Positions 1 to 8,526 of a stretch of DNA of 64,000 nucleotides are shown piece by piece. The DNA is taken from contig JAIRVP010000001.1 in NCBI GenBank assembly GCA_031253835.1, forward strand, positions 16,269-80,268, read 5' to 3'. The stretch is from Burkholderia sp. (GTDB lineage Bacteria > Pseudomonadota > Gammaproteobacteria > Burkholderiales > Burkholderiaceae). The stretch's first letter is position 1. The number at the start of each line of letters is the position of its first letter. The position numbers were made by a program, and so were the translations under genes. Under the pieces are notes generated by a model, which saw only the letters and a program-made list of their open reading frames with translations, was not told where the DNA came from and did not search any database.

Positions 1-385
1 TCGGCTCGAGCATCGCGATCGCCTCGACGAGCTTGTCCGGGTCGGTTTCCGACAGTTCGATGTCGAACACGTCGATGCCCGCGAATTTCTTGAACAGGCA
101 GCCCTTGCCTTCCATCACCGGCTTCGACGCGAGCGGGCCGATGTTGCCGAGGCCGAGCACCGCGGTGCCGTTCGTCACGACGCCGACGAGGTTGCCGCGC
201 GACGTGTACTTCTGCGCGTCGAGCGGCTCGTCGAAGATCGCCATGCACGCAGCGGCGACGCCCGGCGAATACGCGAGCGACAGATCGAGCTGGTTCGACA
301 GCGGCTTGGTCGGGGTGACCGAAATCTTGCCGGGTTTCGGGTTCTGGTGATAAGCGAGAGCGGCCTGCTTCAGTTGTTCGTCCAT
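1..385 (-). CDS. maeB: NADP-dependent malic enzyme, N-terminal part (cut by window edge)
   Basis: Oxidative decarboxylation of malate to pyruvate, giving NADPH, in the cytoplasm. The first ~128 codons are present; the rest lies left of the window. Reading from ATG at 385, the protein starts [14 protein letters not shown] and then carries the malic-enzyme N-domain landmarks: [10 protein letters not shown] with the catalytic Tyr, [21 protein letters not shown], and the [16 protein letters not shown] stretch with the catalytic Lys. The long MaeB type with a C-terminal phosphotransacetylase-like domain usually begins this way, but that domain cannot be seen here. Identity is strong; the MaeB subtype is inferred. 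Confidence 0.9.
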   Translation of the reverse strand, partial: MDEQLKQAALAYHQNPKPGKISVTPTKPLSNQLDLSLAYSPGVAAACMAIFDEPLDAQKYTSRGNLVGVVTNGTAVLGLGNIGPLASKPVMEGKGCLFKKFAGIDVFDIELSETDPDKLVEAIAMLEP

Positions 386-845
386 GATTGACCTGCGAGA
401 GACATGCGAAATATTGACGGCTCAGTACACAGCACCTTCAGCCGCGTCTGCTTGAATCGAGGGGATGGTCGACTGCGAGACGGCACGCGACGCGCCGGGT
501 CGGCACGCCATCGAACCTTGGCGGGTGGCAAGAGGAAAGTACAAAGTACTGAACGATTTCTAAGGGTCGCCTAGTGTACACCCCCTAAATGACGTCCGTT
601 GGTGCAGCGCCGCATCCCTGGCATCAGCGTCGGGCTGGTCGCGCCCCGTTTGTTTCGCCGGTGGTGAGCGGCGGCGCGAACCTGCGCGAATTCCGCCGAA
701 AACCGGCCTGAATCGGGTAAAATAGCGGGCTACGCGCGCAGCGATGCGATTGGCCCTCCGATCGCGCCCCGGCCCCCTGGGCAGGTTCCCCTTGCTGCGC
801 CACCGGGCCCGCGCCCGATCCTCGCTCATCACCCAAGGAATGCCC
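386..845. other. Intergenic region between divergent maeB and pyrE
   Basis: A 460-base gap that must hold the promoters of both divergent genes. A perfect 7-bp tandem repeat, AAAGTAC twice, lies at 536-549 on the maeB side. Near pyrE a TAAAAT box sits at 719-724. No convincing extra coding frame was seen; open frames here are arginine-rich antisense shadows. Confidence 0.5.
719..724 (+). promoter_or_regulatory. Candidate -10 box of pyrE
   Basis: TAAAAT lies about 120 bases upstream of the pyrE start and is followed by a purine a few bases on. No good -35 hexamer is seen at 16-18 bp, so the call is tentative. Confidence 0.35.
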
Positions 846-1532
846 ATGACAGGCTACGATCGTCAGTCGATCTCGGATACGACCGCCAAAATCCTGCTCG
901 AAGTGCAGGCGGTGCACTTCAACGCCGAAAAACCGTTCATCTTCACGTCCGGCTGGGCAAGCCCCGTCTATATCGACTGCCGCAAGCTGATCTCGTACCC
1001 GCGCGTGCGCCGGGCGCTGATGGAAATGGCGGAAACGACGATCACGCGCGACATCGGCTTCGAGCAGATCGACGCGGTGGCGGGCGGCGAGACGGCCGGC
1101 ATCCCGTTCGCGGCCTGGATCGCGGACCGGATGATGGTGCCGATGCAGTACGTGCGCAAGAAGCCGAAGGGTTTCGGCCGCAACGCGCAGATCGAAGGCC
1201 ATCTGGAAGAAGGCTCGCGCGTGCTGCTGGTGGAAGACCTGACGACCGACAGCCGCAGCAAGATCAACTTCGTCAACGCGCTGCGCACCGCGGGCGCGAC
1301 GGTGAACCACTGCTTCGTGCTGTTCCACTACGACATCTTCAAGGAAAGCGTGTCGGTCCTGAAGGACATCGACGTCGACCTGCATGCACTGGCGACGTGG
1401 TGGGACGTGCTGCGCGTCGCGAAGGCATCGGGCTACTTCGAAACGAAGACGCTCGACGAGGTCGAGAAATTCCTGCACGCGCCGGCCGAGTGGTCGGCTG
1501 CGCACGGCGGCGCGACGGCCCCGAAGGAATGA
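846..1532 (+). CDS. pyrE: Orotate phosphoribosyltransferase
   Basis: Joins orotate to PRPP to make orotidine 5'-phosphate, the fifth step of de novo pyrimidine synthesis. The 228-residue product has the type I phosphoribosyltransferase fold: orotate/PRPP loop with [15 protein letters not shown] (about 33-47), catalytic-loop basic segment [10 protein letters not shown] (102-111) and the PRPP-binding [10 protein letters not shown] (127-136). I chose the ATG at 846 because AAGGA at 835-839 is ideally spaced; the ATG at 840 touches the ribosome site, and an upstream frame to 744 has no family similarity. The gene stands alone and ends in a strong intrinsic terminator. Confidence 0.95.
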   Translation: MTGYDRQSISDTTAKILLEVQAVHFNAEKPFIFTSGWASPVYIDCRKLISYPRVRRALMEMAETTITRDIGFEQIDAVAGGETAGIPFAAWIADRMMVPMQYVRKKPKGFGRNAQIEGHLEEGSRVLLVEDLTTDSRSKINFVNALRTAGATVNHCFVLFHYDIFKESVSVLKDIDVDLHALATWWDVLRVAKASGYFETKTLDEVEKFLHAPAEWSAAHGGATAPKE

Positions 1533-1571
1533 CGCCGCGCCGGCACGCATGCCGGCGTCCTGGCTGAAAAG

Positions 1572-1602
1572 CCGCCCGCTTGATCGCGGGCGGTTTTTTT
1601 TC
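1572..1602 (+). terminator. Intrinsic terminator of pyrE
   Basis: Perfect 8-bp stem CCGCCCGC/GCGGGCGG (1572-1579 and 1586-1593) with a 6-base loop, followed by eight T residues. Confidence 0.9.
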
Positions 1603-1682
1603 GTCCGTCGGGCCGTGGTCGATCCGCACGATGACCGAACGCAATCGCGGGTTCCGGTGTGCGTCGCTCATCGAACCCTAAT

Positions 1683-1690
1683 GCTAGACT
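1683..1690 (+). promoter_or_regulatory. Candidate extended -10 promoter of the PEBP gene
   Basis: TGCTAGACT includes an extended TG and a TAGACT -10 box about 93 bases before the start codon. The same 9-mer recurs at 2451-2459 before the next gene. No matching -35 box is evident, which is tolerable for extended -10 promoters. Confidence 0.4.
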
Positions 1691-1782
1691 TCAACCATCG
1701 CCGCCATCAGCTGCGCGGGCAACGCACAACGCCAACTACGCCGGGAGCATCGGCCCGGCCCACGTGACGGGAGAAGCGCCAT

Positions 1783-2379
1783 ATGCGTGTGGATCGCCGG
1801 ATCACTCCGCCTGCGCCATCAGGTTGCCCGTCTCCGTCCATCCTCTTCGTCCTCGTCTGCGCCGCCGTGTTCGCGGCGCTGCCCGCGCATGCGGAAAGCC
1901 CGTTCACCGTGACGAGCGACGACCTGACGCCCGGCGGGCGCGTACACGCCGCGAACGTGTTCGACCGCGGCGACTGCAAGGGCGCGAACCGCTCGCCGCA
2001 GCTCACCTGGCACAACCCGCCGCCCGGCACGCGCAGCTACGCGGTCACGATCTTCGATCCCGACGCGCCCGGCCACGGCTGGTGGCACTGGGCCGTCGCG
2101 GGCATCCCGGCCACCGTCACGAGCCTGCCCGCCGACGCGAGCGCGTCCGGCTTCCTGCGCCGCGTCGGCGCGAGCGAGGCGCGCAACGACTTCGGGATCG
2201 ACGGCTACGGCGGCCCGTGCCCGCCGCCCGGCAAGCCGCACCGCTACGTGATCACCGTCTACGCGCTGAAAGGCACCGACCTGCGCGTGTCGCAGGGCCG
2301 CCCCGCGCCGATGTTCGAGCACGAGATCGGCACGCTGGCGATCGGCACCGCGCAACTCACGGTCAACTACGGGCAGTAG
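1783..2379 (+). CDS. Secreted YbhB/YbcL (PEBP, Raf kinase inhibitor-like) protein
   Basis: A 198-residue phosphatidylethanolamine-binding-protein-fold protein. It has an N-terminal signal peptide (hydrophobic core about 19-35, likely cleavage after AHA at 37), so it acts outside the cytoplasm. The PEBP signature is present: DPDAP (92-96) and HW (102-103), followed by a conserved GYGGPCPP-GKPHRY segment. Bacterial members are of unsettled function. The start at ATG 1783 is supported by GGGAG about 9 bases upstream and gives a proper signal peptide. It lies between pyrE and the flavoprotein gene, each apparently with its own promoter. Confidence 0.85.
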   Translation: MRVDRRITPPAPSGCPSPSILFVLVCAAVFAALPAHAESPFTVTSDDLTPGGRVHAANVFDRGDCKGANRSPQLTWHNPPPGTRSYAVTIFDPDAPGHGWWHWAVAGIPATVTSLPADASASGFLRRVGASEARNDFGIDGYGGPCPPPGKPHRYVITVYALKGTDLRVSQGRPAPMFEHEIGTLAIGTAQLTVNYGQ

Positions 2380-2450
2380 CGCGGGCCGCGATTGCCGGCC
2401 GCCGGGAATGTCGGTGCGCCGCCTGCGCGCGTTTTCCCGTCATTTCGGCT

Positions 2451-2459
2451 TGCTAGACT
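2451..2459 (+). promoter_or_regulatory. Candidate extended -10 promoter of the flavoprotein gene
   Basis: TGCTAGACT, identical to the element at 1682-1690, about 110 bases upstream of the start. The repetition of the same 9-mer ahead of two adjacent genes supports a promoter role. Confidence 0.4.
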
Positions 2460-2571
2460 CGTTGTCACCGGACGCGGCGCCACGCCGCGCATCCGTCGCG
2501 CCGCCCGCCGGCGACGCGTGACGCGGCGAGCCTGCGGTCCGCCGTTCCCGTCCCTTTCCGGAGAACGCTTC

Positions 2572-3144
2572 ATGTCGAACATCGTCATCGTCTATCACAG
2601 CGGCTACGGTCACACGCAGAAACTGGCCGAGGCCGTGCATGCCGGCGCGCAGGACGCCGGCGCGAACGTGCGCCTGATCGCCGTCGGCGACCTCGACGAC
2701 GCGGGCTGGGCCGCGCTCGACGCGGCCGACGCGATCGTCTTCGGCGCGCCGACCTACATGGGCGGCCCGTCGGCGCAGTTCAAGCAATTCGCCGATGCCA
2801 CGTCGAAAGCGTGGTTCACGCAGAAGTGGAAGGACAAGATCGCCGCGGGCTTCACGAACTCCGCGACGATGAACGGCGACAAGTTCTCGACGATTCAATA
2901 TTTCGTCACGCTGGCGATGCAGCATGGGATGGTGTGGGTCGGCACGAGCCTGATGCCGGCCAACTCGAAGGCGGCCACGCGCAACGACATCAACTATCTC
3001 GGCGGCTCCACGGGCCTGCTCGCGCAATCGCCGGCCGATGCGACGCCCGACGAAGGCCCGCTGCCGGGCGACCTCGAGACCGGCAAGGCGTTCGGTCGGC
3101 GCGTGGCCGAAGCAACCGCGCGCTGGGACGCCGGCGCCCGCTGA
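2572..3144 (+). CDS. Flavodoxin-family (WrbA-like) NAD(P)H:quinone oxidoreductase
   Basis: A 190-residue flavodoxin-fold protein. The FMN phosphate loop is HSGYGHTQ (9-16), and FGAPTYMGGPSAQ (57-69) matches the second flavin-contact loop; KDKIAAGFTNSATMNGDK is the third. This family makes two-electron reductions of quinones using FMN, against oxidative stress. It is related to WrbA but lacks the WrbA insertion, so I do not assign the symbol. GGAGA lies 8 bases before the ATG; an in-frame extension to 2392 is Arg-rich and unlikely. Confidence 0.8.
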   Translation: MSNIVIVYHSGYGHTQKLAEAVHAGAQDAGANVRLIAVGDLDDAGWAALDAADAIVFGAPTYMGGPSAQFKQFADATSKAWFTQKWKDKIAAGFTNSATMNGDKFSTIQYFVTLAMQHGMVWVGTSLMPANSKAATRNDINYLGGSTGLLAQSPADATPDEGPLPGDLETGKAFGRRVAEATARWDAGAR

Positions 3145-3193
3145 GCATGCCCCGCCGCCCGCGCGCTCGCCGCGGCGGGCGTCAAAGGGACAC

Positions 3194-3220
3194 AAGACGG
3201 CCCGCCGGCCGTCTTTTTTC
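3194..3220 (+). terminator. Intrinsic terminator of the flavoprotein gene
   Basis: GACGGCC/GGCCGTC stem (3196-3202 and 3207-3213), CGCC loop, extended by AA:TT pairs into a six-T tract. Confidence 0.9.
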
Positions 3221-3305
3221 GCCCCGCGCGGCGCAGACCCGCCGGATGACGTCTTAAAATGGCGGTTTCCGGGCGCGGGCCCGCGTTTCATTCAGTGAGA
3301 GCGAA

Positions 3306-4256
3306 ATGAGCACCAAAGTTTTTGTCGACGGCCAGGAAGGCACGACCGGCCTCAAGATCTTCGAATACCTGTCGGCACGCAACGACATCGAGATCCTGCG
3401 TATCGATGAAGCGAAGCGCAAGGACGTCGACGAGCGCCGCCGCCTGATCAACGCGTCGGACGTCACGTTCCTGTGCCTGCCGGACGTCGCGTCGCGTGAA
3501 TCGGCCTCGCTCGTCGAGAACCCGAACACGATACTGATCGACGCGAGCACCGCGTTCCGCACCAGCGACGACTGGGCGTACGGCCTGCCGGAACTGACCC
3601 GCGCGCAGCGCGAGAAGATTCGCACGTCGAAGCGCATCGCGGTGCCCGGCTGCCACGCATCGGCATTCGTGCTCGCGATGCGTCCGCTCGTCGATGCCGG
3701 CATCGTCGCGCCGACGTTCGCCGCGCACAGCTACTCGATCACCGGCTACAGCGGCGGCGGCAAGTCGATGATCGCCGACTACGAGAATGCGGCGCCGGGC
3801 GGCAAGCTCGCGAGCCCGCGTCCGTACGCGCTCGGCCTCGCGCACAAGCACCTGCCGGAAATGGCCGCGCACACGGGCCTCGCGAACGCGCCGATCTTCA
3901 CGCCGATCGTCGGCCCGTTCCTGAAGGGTCTCGCGGTGACGACCTACTTCACGCCCGAGCAGCTCGCGAAGCGCGCGACGCCGCAGGACGTGCAGCGCGT
4001 GTTCGCCGAGTACTACGCGGACGAAGCGTTCGTGCGCGTCGCACCGTTCGACGCGGACGCGAACCTCGACGGCGGCTTCTTCGACGTGCAGGCGAACAAC
4101 GATACGAACCGTGTCGACCTGTTCGTGTTCGGCAACGCCGAGCGCTTCGTCACGGTCGCGCGCCTCGACAACCTCGGCAAGGGTGCGTCGGGCGCCGCGA
4201 TCCAGTGCATGAACCTGAGCATCGGCGCGGCCGAGGACGCCGGTCTCAAACGCTGA
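3306..4256 (+). CDS. argC: N-acetyl-gamma-glutamyl-phosphate reductase, type 2
   Basis: Reduces N-acetylglutamyl phosphate to the semialdehyde with NADPH, third step of arginine synthesis. The 316-residue length and the opening [19 protein letters not shown] (NADP-binding GxxGxxG-like) mark the shorter type 2 form; type 1 enzymes run to about 345 residues. The catalytic Cys is C116 in VPGCHASAF, and [10 protein letters not shown] and HKHLPEM follow as expected. Burkholderia genomes usually also carry a type 1 argC elsewhere; this copy is not in an arg operon. It has its own terminator. Confidence 0.93.
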   Translation: MSTKVFVDGQEGTTGLKIFEYLSARNDIEILRIDEAKRKDVDERRRLINASDVTFLCLPDVASRESASLVENPNTILIDASTAFRTSDDWAYGLPELTRAQREKIRTSKRIAVPGCHASAFVLAMRPLVDAGIVAPTFAAHSYSITGYSGGGKSMIADYENAAPGGKLASPRPYALGLAHKHLPEMAAHTGLANAPIFTPIVGPFLKGLAVTTYFTPEQLAKRATPQDVQRVFAEYYADEAFVRVAPFDADANLDGGFFDVQANNDTNRVDLFVFGNAERFVTVARLDNLGKGASGAAIQCMNLSIGAAEDAGLKR

Positions 4257-4277
4257 TTCAGCATCGCACGCAATGCA

Positions 4278-4303
4278 AAGCCGGCCACTGGCCGGCTTTT
4301 TAT
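4278..4303 (+). terminator. Intrinsic terminator of argC
   Basis: Perfect GCCGGCC/GGCCGGC stem (4281-4287, 4291-4297) with an ACT loop, flanked by AAA and five T residues. Confidence 0.92.
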
Positions 4304-4689
4304 TTACCCGTATCAGGCAATAAATAAAAAATCCGGATCGCGCATTTACAAATATTTACAAGCTTTCCATTGCGCGATTACCAGCGAATTAACTCCCCCC
4401 TTCTTTCTCCAGTGAATCCCGAATAGGGATAAACCGGATACCGCCGCTTTAAACGCTGCCGTTATACGCGGGAAGGCCCTTCGACAGCCTGCCCAGCGTC
4501 GTACTTCCCCCACTCCGGCAGCTTTCGGCGGCCTCTCGACCGTTTAAATTCTTACCGAATGCCGTATCGGACAAGGATTCAAATACCGCTACCCGTTTCA
4601 ATCGCCTTTTTTAGACGGGTTCATCAATTGACAGCAAAAATCAAGGCGGCGACATTAGCTCGCACAATTAAACGATTGGAGACAGCGGC
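4304..4689. other. Long AT-richer leader region before the lipoprotein operon
   Basis: About 385 bases without a gene, noticeably richer in A/T than its flanks. It contains a ten-base-phased repeat of ATTTACA (4344-4350 and 4354-4360) and a consensus TTGACA at 4628-4633. It is probably the control region of the downstream envelope operon. A translated frame beginning at 4559 shows no protein-like pattern. Confidence 0.5.
4628..4658 (+). promoter_or_regulatory. Candidate sigma-70 promoter of the DUF2957/OmpW operon
   Basis: A perfect TTGACA -35 box at 4628-4633, with a weak -10 (around ACATTA/CATTAG) about 18 bases on, 30-60 bases before the start codon. The -10 is poor, so positive control or a different -10 is possible. 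Confidence 0.4.
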
Positions 4690-6108
4690 ATGTCGCACGC
4701 CTTATCGAAGGGGGTGGCAACGGCCTTTGCCATTGCCCCTTTCCTGGTTGCATGTGGTGGGGGGGACGGTGGCGCACCTGCGCCGATCAACGCGCCCCAA
4801 TGTTCCGGATCGAGCTGCGGCACGCAAGGGCCGCCGCCGTCGCAGCCCGTCAACGGCTCGCTGTGCCCGGCCAACGCCGACATCGTGAAGAGCACGTATC
4901 TCGGCGGCGCAGGTAGCGGCGAGATCGTCAGCGTCAACATCGACGCGGTCGCGATGACGTACACGCTCAAGTGGCTCGAATCGCCGATTCCGCTCGCGAC
5001 CGGCACGGTCACGCCGAGCCGCGCCGGCACGACGATCACCGGCAAGGTCATGCACCCGCCGACCGGCACGCTGCCGACCGCCGAGCAGACGCGCTGCGCG
5101 TTCGTGCTCACGCCGGGCACGGGCCCCGCGGCGAACGGCTCGACCTATTCGACCGCCGCCGACTTCAACCAGGCGAACCCGCCGATGCTGCTGGTCGGCA
5201 TGGGCGTCGCGGGTGGCGGCATTCCGGGTGCGACGGTCCAGTACGACGGGCTGACGATCATCCCGGGCATCGTGCAGAACGTCGGCCAGGTGCCGAACCG
5301 CCACTTCGATTTCTATCCGTTCCTCGGTTTCGCGAACACGACGACCGACCTCACGAAGCTGCCGGGCACGTACAACGCGCTGCTCTATCACCTCGTGCCG
5401 TCGGGCAACTACGCGACGATGGGCGTCAACTCGAACGAGACGTTCGATGCGAACGGCGCGTGCACGTCAACGGCCTCGGGCGGCTGCCTGACGACCGGCA
5501 ATCCGTGGACGGCAAACGCGACCGGCGGCTACCTCAACAGCACGAAGGCGCCGCAGACGCTGCCGCAGACGCGACTGCCGCTCGTCGGCGCGACCGGCAA
5601 GTCGGCGACCGCCCACATGGTGATCGGCCAGCTCAACGGCGCGACCGTCCCGGTGATCGTGCGAACGGGCAACGTGAACCTCGGCACGCCGCCGCTGCAC
5701 GCCGATGCGCAGGTCGACGACGAATCGGGCATCGCGGTGCTCGGCGCGGCAACGGCGATCACGTCGGGCGCGATCGACGGCGGCTACGCGGGCGCGGACT
5801 CGAACTTCAAGTACACGGCTGCGCTGATCCGCGGCAGCAACGCATCGTTCATCAACCCGACCACGCAGGCCGAGGAAGACGGCTTCACGCTCGACTACGG
5901 CCAGGCGACGCCGGGCCTGCTGAACGCGAAGACGACGCCGCCGAGCGGGGCGACCTACCCGTCCGCATCGGGCGTGGTGATCGCGACGGGCGGGCTGTAC
6001 GCGGCCCTGGTCCAGGGCACGGTGAACGGCGGCGTCACGTCGACGTCGGCGAACGCGACGACTTCGTCGACACCGTACTTCGGCGTGGGTGCGCAGATCA
6101 GCAAGTAG
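4690..6108 (+). CDS. DUF2957-like surface lipoprotein, first tandem copy
   Basis: A 472-residue lipoprotein of unknown function. The N-terminus is a lipoprotein signal with lipobox LVAC and C22 as lipidated residue, then a Gly/Pro-rich spacer. The body shares an ordered set of blocks with the next gene: GGAGSGE, TGTVTPxRAGT, GVAGGxIPG, FYPFLGF, a paired IVRTGN and DDESGIAVL segment, and STPYFGVG at the C-terminus. GGAGA lies 9 bases before the ATG. I recognise the family as the Burkholderiales-restricted DUF2957; the assignment is from memory of its motifs. The gene begins a three-gene unit with a paralogue and an OmpW-type porin. Confidence 0.75.
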   Translation: MSHALSKGVATAFAIAPFLVACGGGDGGAPAPINAPQCSGSSCGTQGPPPSQPVNGSLCPANADIVKSTYLGGAGSGEIVSVNIDAVAMTYTLKWLESPIPLATGTVTPSRAGTTITGKVMHPPTGTLPTAEQTRCAFVLTPGTGPAANGSTYSTAADFNQANPPMLLVGMGVAGGGIPGATVQYDGLTIIPGIVQNVGQVPNRHFDFYPFLGFANTTTDLTKLPGTYNALLYHLVPSGNYATMGVNSNETFDANGACTSTASGGCLTTGNPWTANATGGYLNSTKAPQTLPQTRLPLVGATGKSATAHMVIGQLNGATVPVIVRTGNVNLGTPPLHADAQVDDESGIAVLGAATAITSGAIDGGYAGADSNFKYTAALIRGSNASFINPTTQAEEDGFTLDYGQATPGLLNAKTTPPSGATYPSASGVVIATGGLYAALVQGTVNGGVTSTSANATTSSTPYFGVGAQISK

Positions 6109-6117
6109 CGAACGGGG

Positions 6118-6146
6118 ACGCGGCGGCGGCTGGCCCGCCGTCGCGT
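6118..6146 (+). repeat. Intercistronic hairpin between the two lipoprotein genes
   Basis: Inverted repeat with 11-base arms and one mismatch (6118-6128 against 6136-6146), without a T tract. It may stabilise the upstream mRNA or lower readthrough; it is not a typical terminator. Confidence 0.4.
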
Positions 6147-6248
6147 AACGCACGACGCGCGCGGCACGGCGCAGGCAGGACGAGCACAACCAACAGAAGC
6201 GGCCGACAGGGAGCTGGCCGCCGCACAAGACAAATCTGGAGGAGCAAC

Positions 6249-7490
6249 ATGAAGCGCAACCTCATTCTGGCGGCGGCCCTTGCCGCCCCCCTTCTTTCCG
6301 CCTGCGGCGGCGGCAGCGACAACCCGCCCCCGCTCGTCGAAGACCGGCTCTGTCCCGCCACGCTCGACTACAGCACCGTGTTCACGGGCGGCGCGGGCAG
6401 CGGCGAACTCGCGAAGGTCCAGCTCGACACGACCAAGATGACCTGGCAGGTAACGTACGTGGAATCGGCCGTGCCGCGCACGACCGGCACCGTCACGCCG
6501 ACCCGCGCGGGCACCGTCGACAGCGGCACGCTCACGCAGGAAACGCTGCTGCCGACCAACAAGCTGAACCAGTGCGCGTTCCGCCTGAACGGCGCGAGCC
6601 TCGATCCGTCGCGGCCGGCGCGGATCTTCGTCGGCGAAGGCGTCGCGGGCGGCACGATCCCCGGCAAGGAAATCCAGTTCAACGGCGTGCTCGGCCAGGC
6701 CGCGGTGCCCGACACGAAATTCCCGTACTACCCGTTCATCGGCTTCTCGTCGATCGAAACCGACATCACGAAGGTCGCGGGCACGTACAGCCATATCGGC
6801 TTCGGCGAAGTGCCGTCGCAGAACTTCGCGCCCGCATCGATCGACGCGAAGGTGACGATCAACGCGGACGGCTCGTGGACCAAGTGCGACTCGACCGGCC
6901 AGTTCGCCGGCGGTGCATGCGCGCAGCAGGGCACGAACTTCGCGCAGTCCGCGGACGGCAGCGGCGCGTTCCAGTCGAACAACTACGCGAGCCAGCTGAA
7001 GCCGACGCTGTCGGCCACGCCGCAGGGCAAGGGCTTCATGATCGTCGGCAAGCTGCGCAACCAGCTTGTGCCGATCCTCGTGCGCACGGGGGTCGCGAAC
7101 CCGAACCCGACGCCCGACAGCAACGGCGTGCCGGGCCTCACCGCCGACGACGAATCGAGCATCTCGATCCTCTCGCCGCAGACGGCCATCGCGGCCGGTT
7201 CGCAGAACGGCGAGTACGTGGGCGTCGACAGCCAGTTCGACTACCGGACCACCGCGCTGATCAACAACCAGGCCACGCTGCTCGATCCGTTCCAGCCGTC
7301 GCAGGCATCGCTCGCGACCGCGCTCGACCTCGACTACACGCAGAAGGTGCCGGGTACCGTCACGACGATTCACACGGGTTCGGGCAGCACGTCGCCGACC
7401 GGCAAGTTCATCTTCACGGGTGGCGTGTTCGGTTTCCTCGATAACGCGGGATCGACGCCGTATTTCACGATCGGCGCATTCGTCCAGTAA
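6249..7490 (+). CDS. DUF2957-like surface lipoprotein, second tandem copy
   Basis: A 413-residue lipoprotein, paralogous to the preceding gene. Signal peptide with lipobox LSAC (C19), then CGGGSDN. Shared blocks in the same order: FTGGAGSGELAKV, TGTVTPTRAGT, GEGVAGGTIPG, YYPFIGF, TDITKVAGTY, LVPILVRTGVAN, DDESSISIL and STPYFTIGAF. GGAGGAGC sits 5-8 bases before the ATG at 6249, a strong ribosome site; a longer in-frame reading from 4971 is only an alternate-frame shadow of the first copy. Function unknown; outer-membrane location inferred from the lipobox and the OmpW neighbour. Confidence 0.75.
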   Translation: MKRNLILAAALAAPLLSACGGGSDNPPPLVEDRLCPATLDYSTVFTGGAGSGELAKVQLDTTKMTWQVTYVESAVPRTTGTVTPTRAGTVDSGTLTQETLLPTNKLNQCAFRLNGASLDPSRPARIFVGEGVAGGTIPGKEIQFNGVLGQAAVPDTKFPYYPFIGFSSIETDITKVAGTYSHIGFGEVPSQNFAPASIDAKVTINADGSWTKCDSTGQFAGGACAQQGTNFAQSADGSGAFQSNNYASQLKPTLSATPQGKGFMIVGKLRNQLVPILVRTGVANPNPTPDSNGVPGLTADDESSISILSPQTAIAAGSQNGEYVGVDSQFDYRTTALINNQATLLDPFQPSQASLATALDLDYTQKVPGTVTTIHTGSGSTSPTGKFIFTGGVFGFLDNAGSTPYFTIGAFVQ

Positions 7491-7505
7491 GCGGAGGCGG
7501 AAGCC

Positions 7506-8342
7506 GTGATGAAGAAAACCCTTCTCCGCGCGGCGGCCGGCGCCGCCGTGCTGGCGCCGCTCGCGGCGCACGCACAGAGCGCCGGCAGCAACGTCGTCAC
7601 GCTCGGCTGGTTCCACGTGATGCCGCAGCAGAGCAGCACGCCGATGACGACCAACGTCGCGCCGACGCCGATCAACACGCCGCTGCGGTTGCCGCCGTCG
7701 TTCACGTCGCCGGGCACCGGGCTGCGCACGAGCGGCGCCGACACCGTCGGCCTGACGGTCAGCCACTTCCTGACCGACCACATCGCGGTCACGTCGGTGG
7801 CCGGCGTGCCGCCGGTGTTCAAGGTGTCGGGCCAGGGCACGATCAAGCCGCCGGGACCCGCCGGCGCGCTCGGCACGCAGAACATCGGGCTCGGGTCGGT
7901 CAACCCGATCGTGAAGAGCGTGCGGCAGTGGAGCCCGGCGGTGATCCTGCAGTACTACTTCGGGCAGGCCACCGCGAAGTTCCGGCCGTTCCTCGGCCTC
8001 GGCGTGTCGTACAACTGGTTCAGCGACCTGCAGCTCAACACGAACTTCATCAAGCAGACGCAGGACAACCTCGGCGCGATCCTCGCGGCGGGCGCGGGCA
8101 AGCCGGGTACGACATCGGTGGAAGCGAAAGCGTCGTCGTCATGGCAGCCGGTGTTCAACGCGGGCCTGCAGTACAACATGACGGAGCATTTCGGGCTGGT
8201 CGCGTCGGTGACGTACATCCCGCTGAAGACGACGTCGACGGTGACGATCAAGGCAGCCGACGGTTCGGTGCTGGCCGAGTCGAAATCGGACCTGAAGGCG
8301 GACCCGATCATCAGCTACGTCGGGATGACGTACAAGTTCTGA
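7506..8342 (+). CDS. OmpW-family outer-membrane beta-barrel protein
   Basis: A 278-residue protein with a cleavable signal (MKKTLLRAAAGAAVLAPLAAHA, cut before QSAGS) and an eight-stranded OmpW-type barrel. OmpW hallmarks visible are the SxxDTVGLTVSHFLTDHIAV segment, WSPAVILQYYFG, RPFLGLGVSYNWF and the C-terminal YVGMTYKF ending in Phe, the usual outer-membrane insertion signal. GGAGG at 7493-7497 suits the GTG at 7506; the ATG at 7509 is equally possible and loses one residue. It follows the second lipoprotein gene by 15 bases, so it is probably cotranscribed. Confidence 0.85.
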   Translation: MMKKTLLRAAAGAAVLAPLAAHAQSAGSNVVTLGWFHVMPQQSSTPMTTNVAPTPINTPLRLPPSFTSPGTGLRTSGADTVGLTVSHFLTDHIAVTSVAGVPPVFKVSGQGTIKPPGPAGALGTQNIGLGSVNPIVKSVRQWSPAVILQYYFGQATAKFRPFLGLGVSYNWFSDLQLNTNFIKQTQDNLGAILAAGAGKPGTTSVEAKASSSWQPVFNAGLQYNMTEHFGLVASVTYIPLKTTSTVTIKAADGSVLAESKSDLKADPIISYVGMTYKF

Positions 8343-8360
8343 CGCCGGCACGTGCCGGCG
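8343..8360. repeat. Perfect 18-bp palindrome just after ompW-like stop
   Basis: CGCCGGCAC/GTGCCGGCG, beginning directly after the stop codon. It can fold into a hairpin but has no T tract on the plus strand, so it may be a transcript-end stabiliser rather than an intrinsic terminator. Confidence 0.5.
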
Positions 8361-8387
8361 AATGGAAGGCCACGACAAAATCGCAGG

Positions 8388-8415
8388 CAAAAAAAAGCCC
8401 GCCTAAGAGGCGGGC
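8388..8415 (-). terminator. Intrinsic terminator of the LysR gene
   Basis: Stem GCCCGCC/GGCGGGC (8397-8403, 8409-8415) with a 5-base loop. The run of eight A residues on the plus strand becomes the U tract for minus-strand transcription, so it ends the LysR transcript. Confidence 0.9.
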
Positions 8416-8526
8416 TGAATCCATATCAGAGGAGACATGGAGGAGACAGGTGCAACTATAGCGAATCGGTTTCCGCAATGCAACATTTCCGTAGAGAAAA
8501 TAAGGATTTTCCCTCGAATGCTGCCT

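Noticed and set aside
5955..7781. 608-codon open frame antisense to the two lipoprotein genes
   Set aside because: Arg-rich, low in aromatic residues, without a ribosome site; a mirror of high-GC codon bias.
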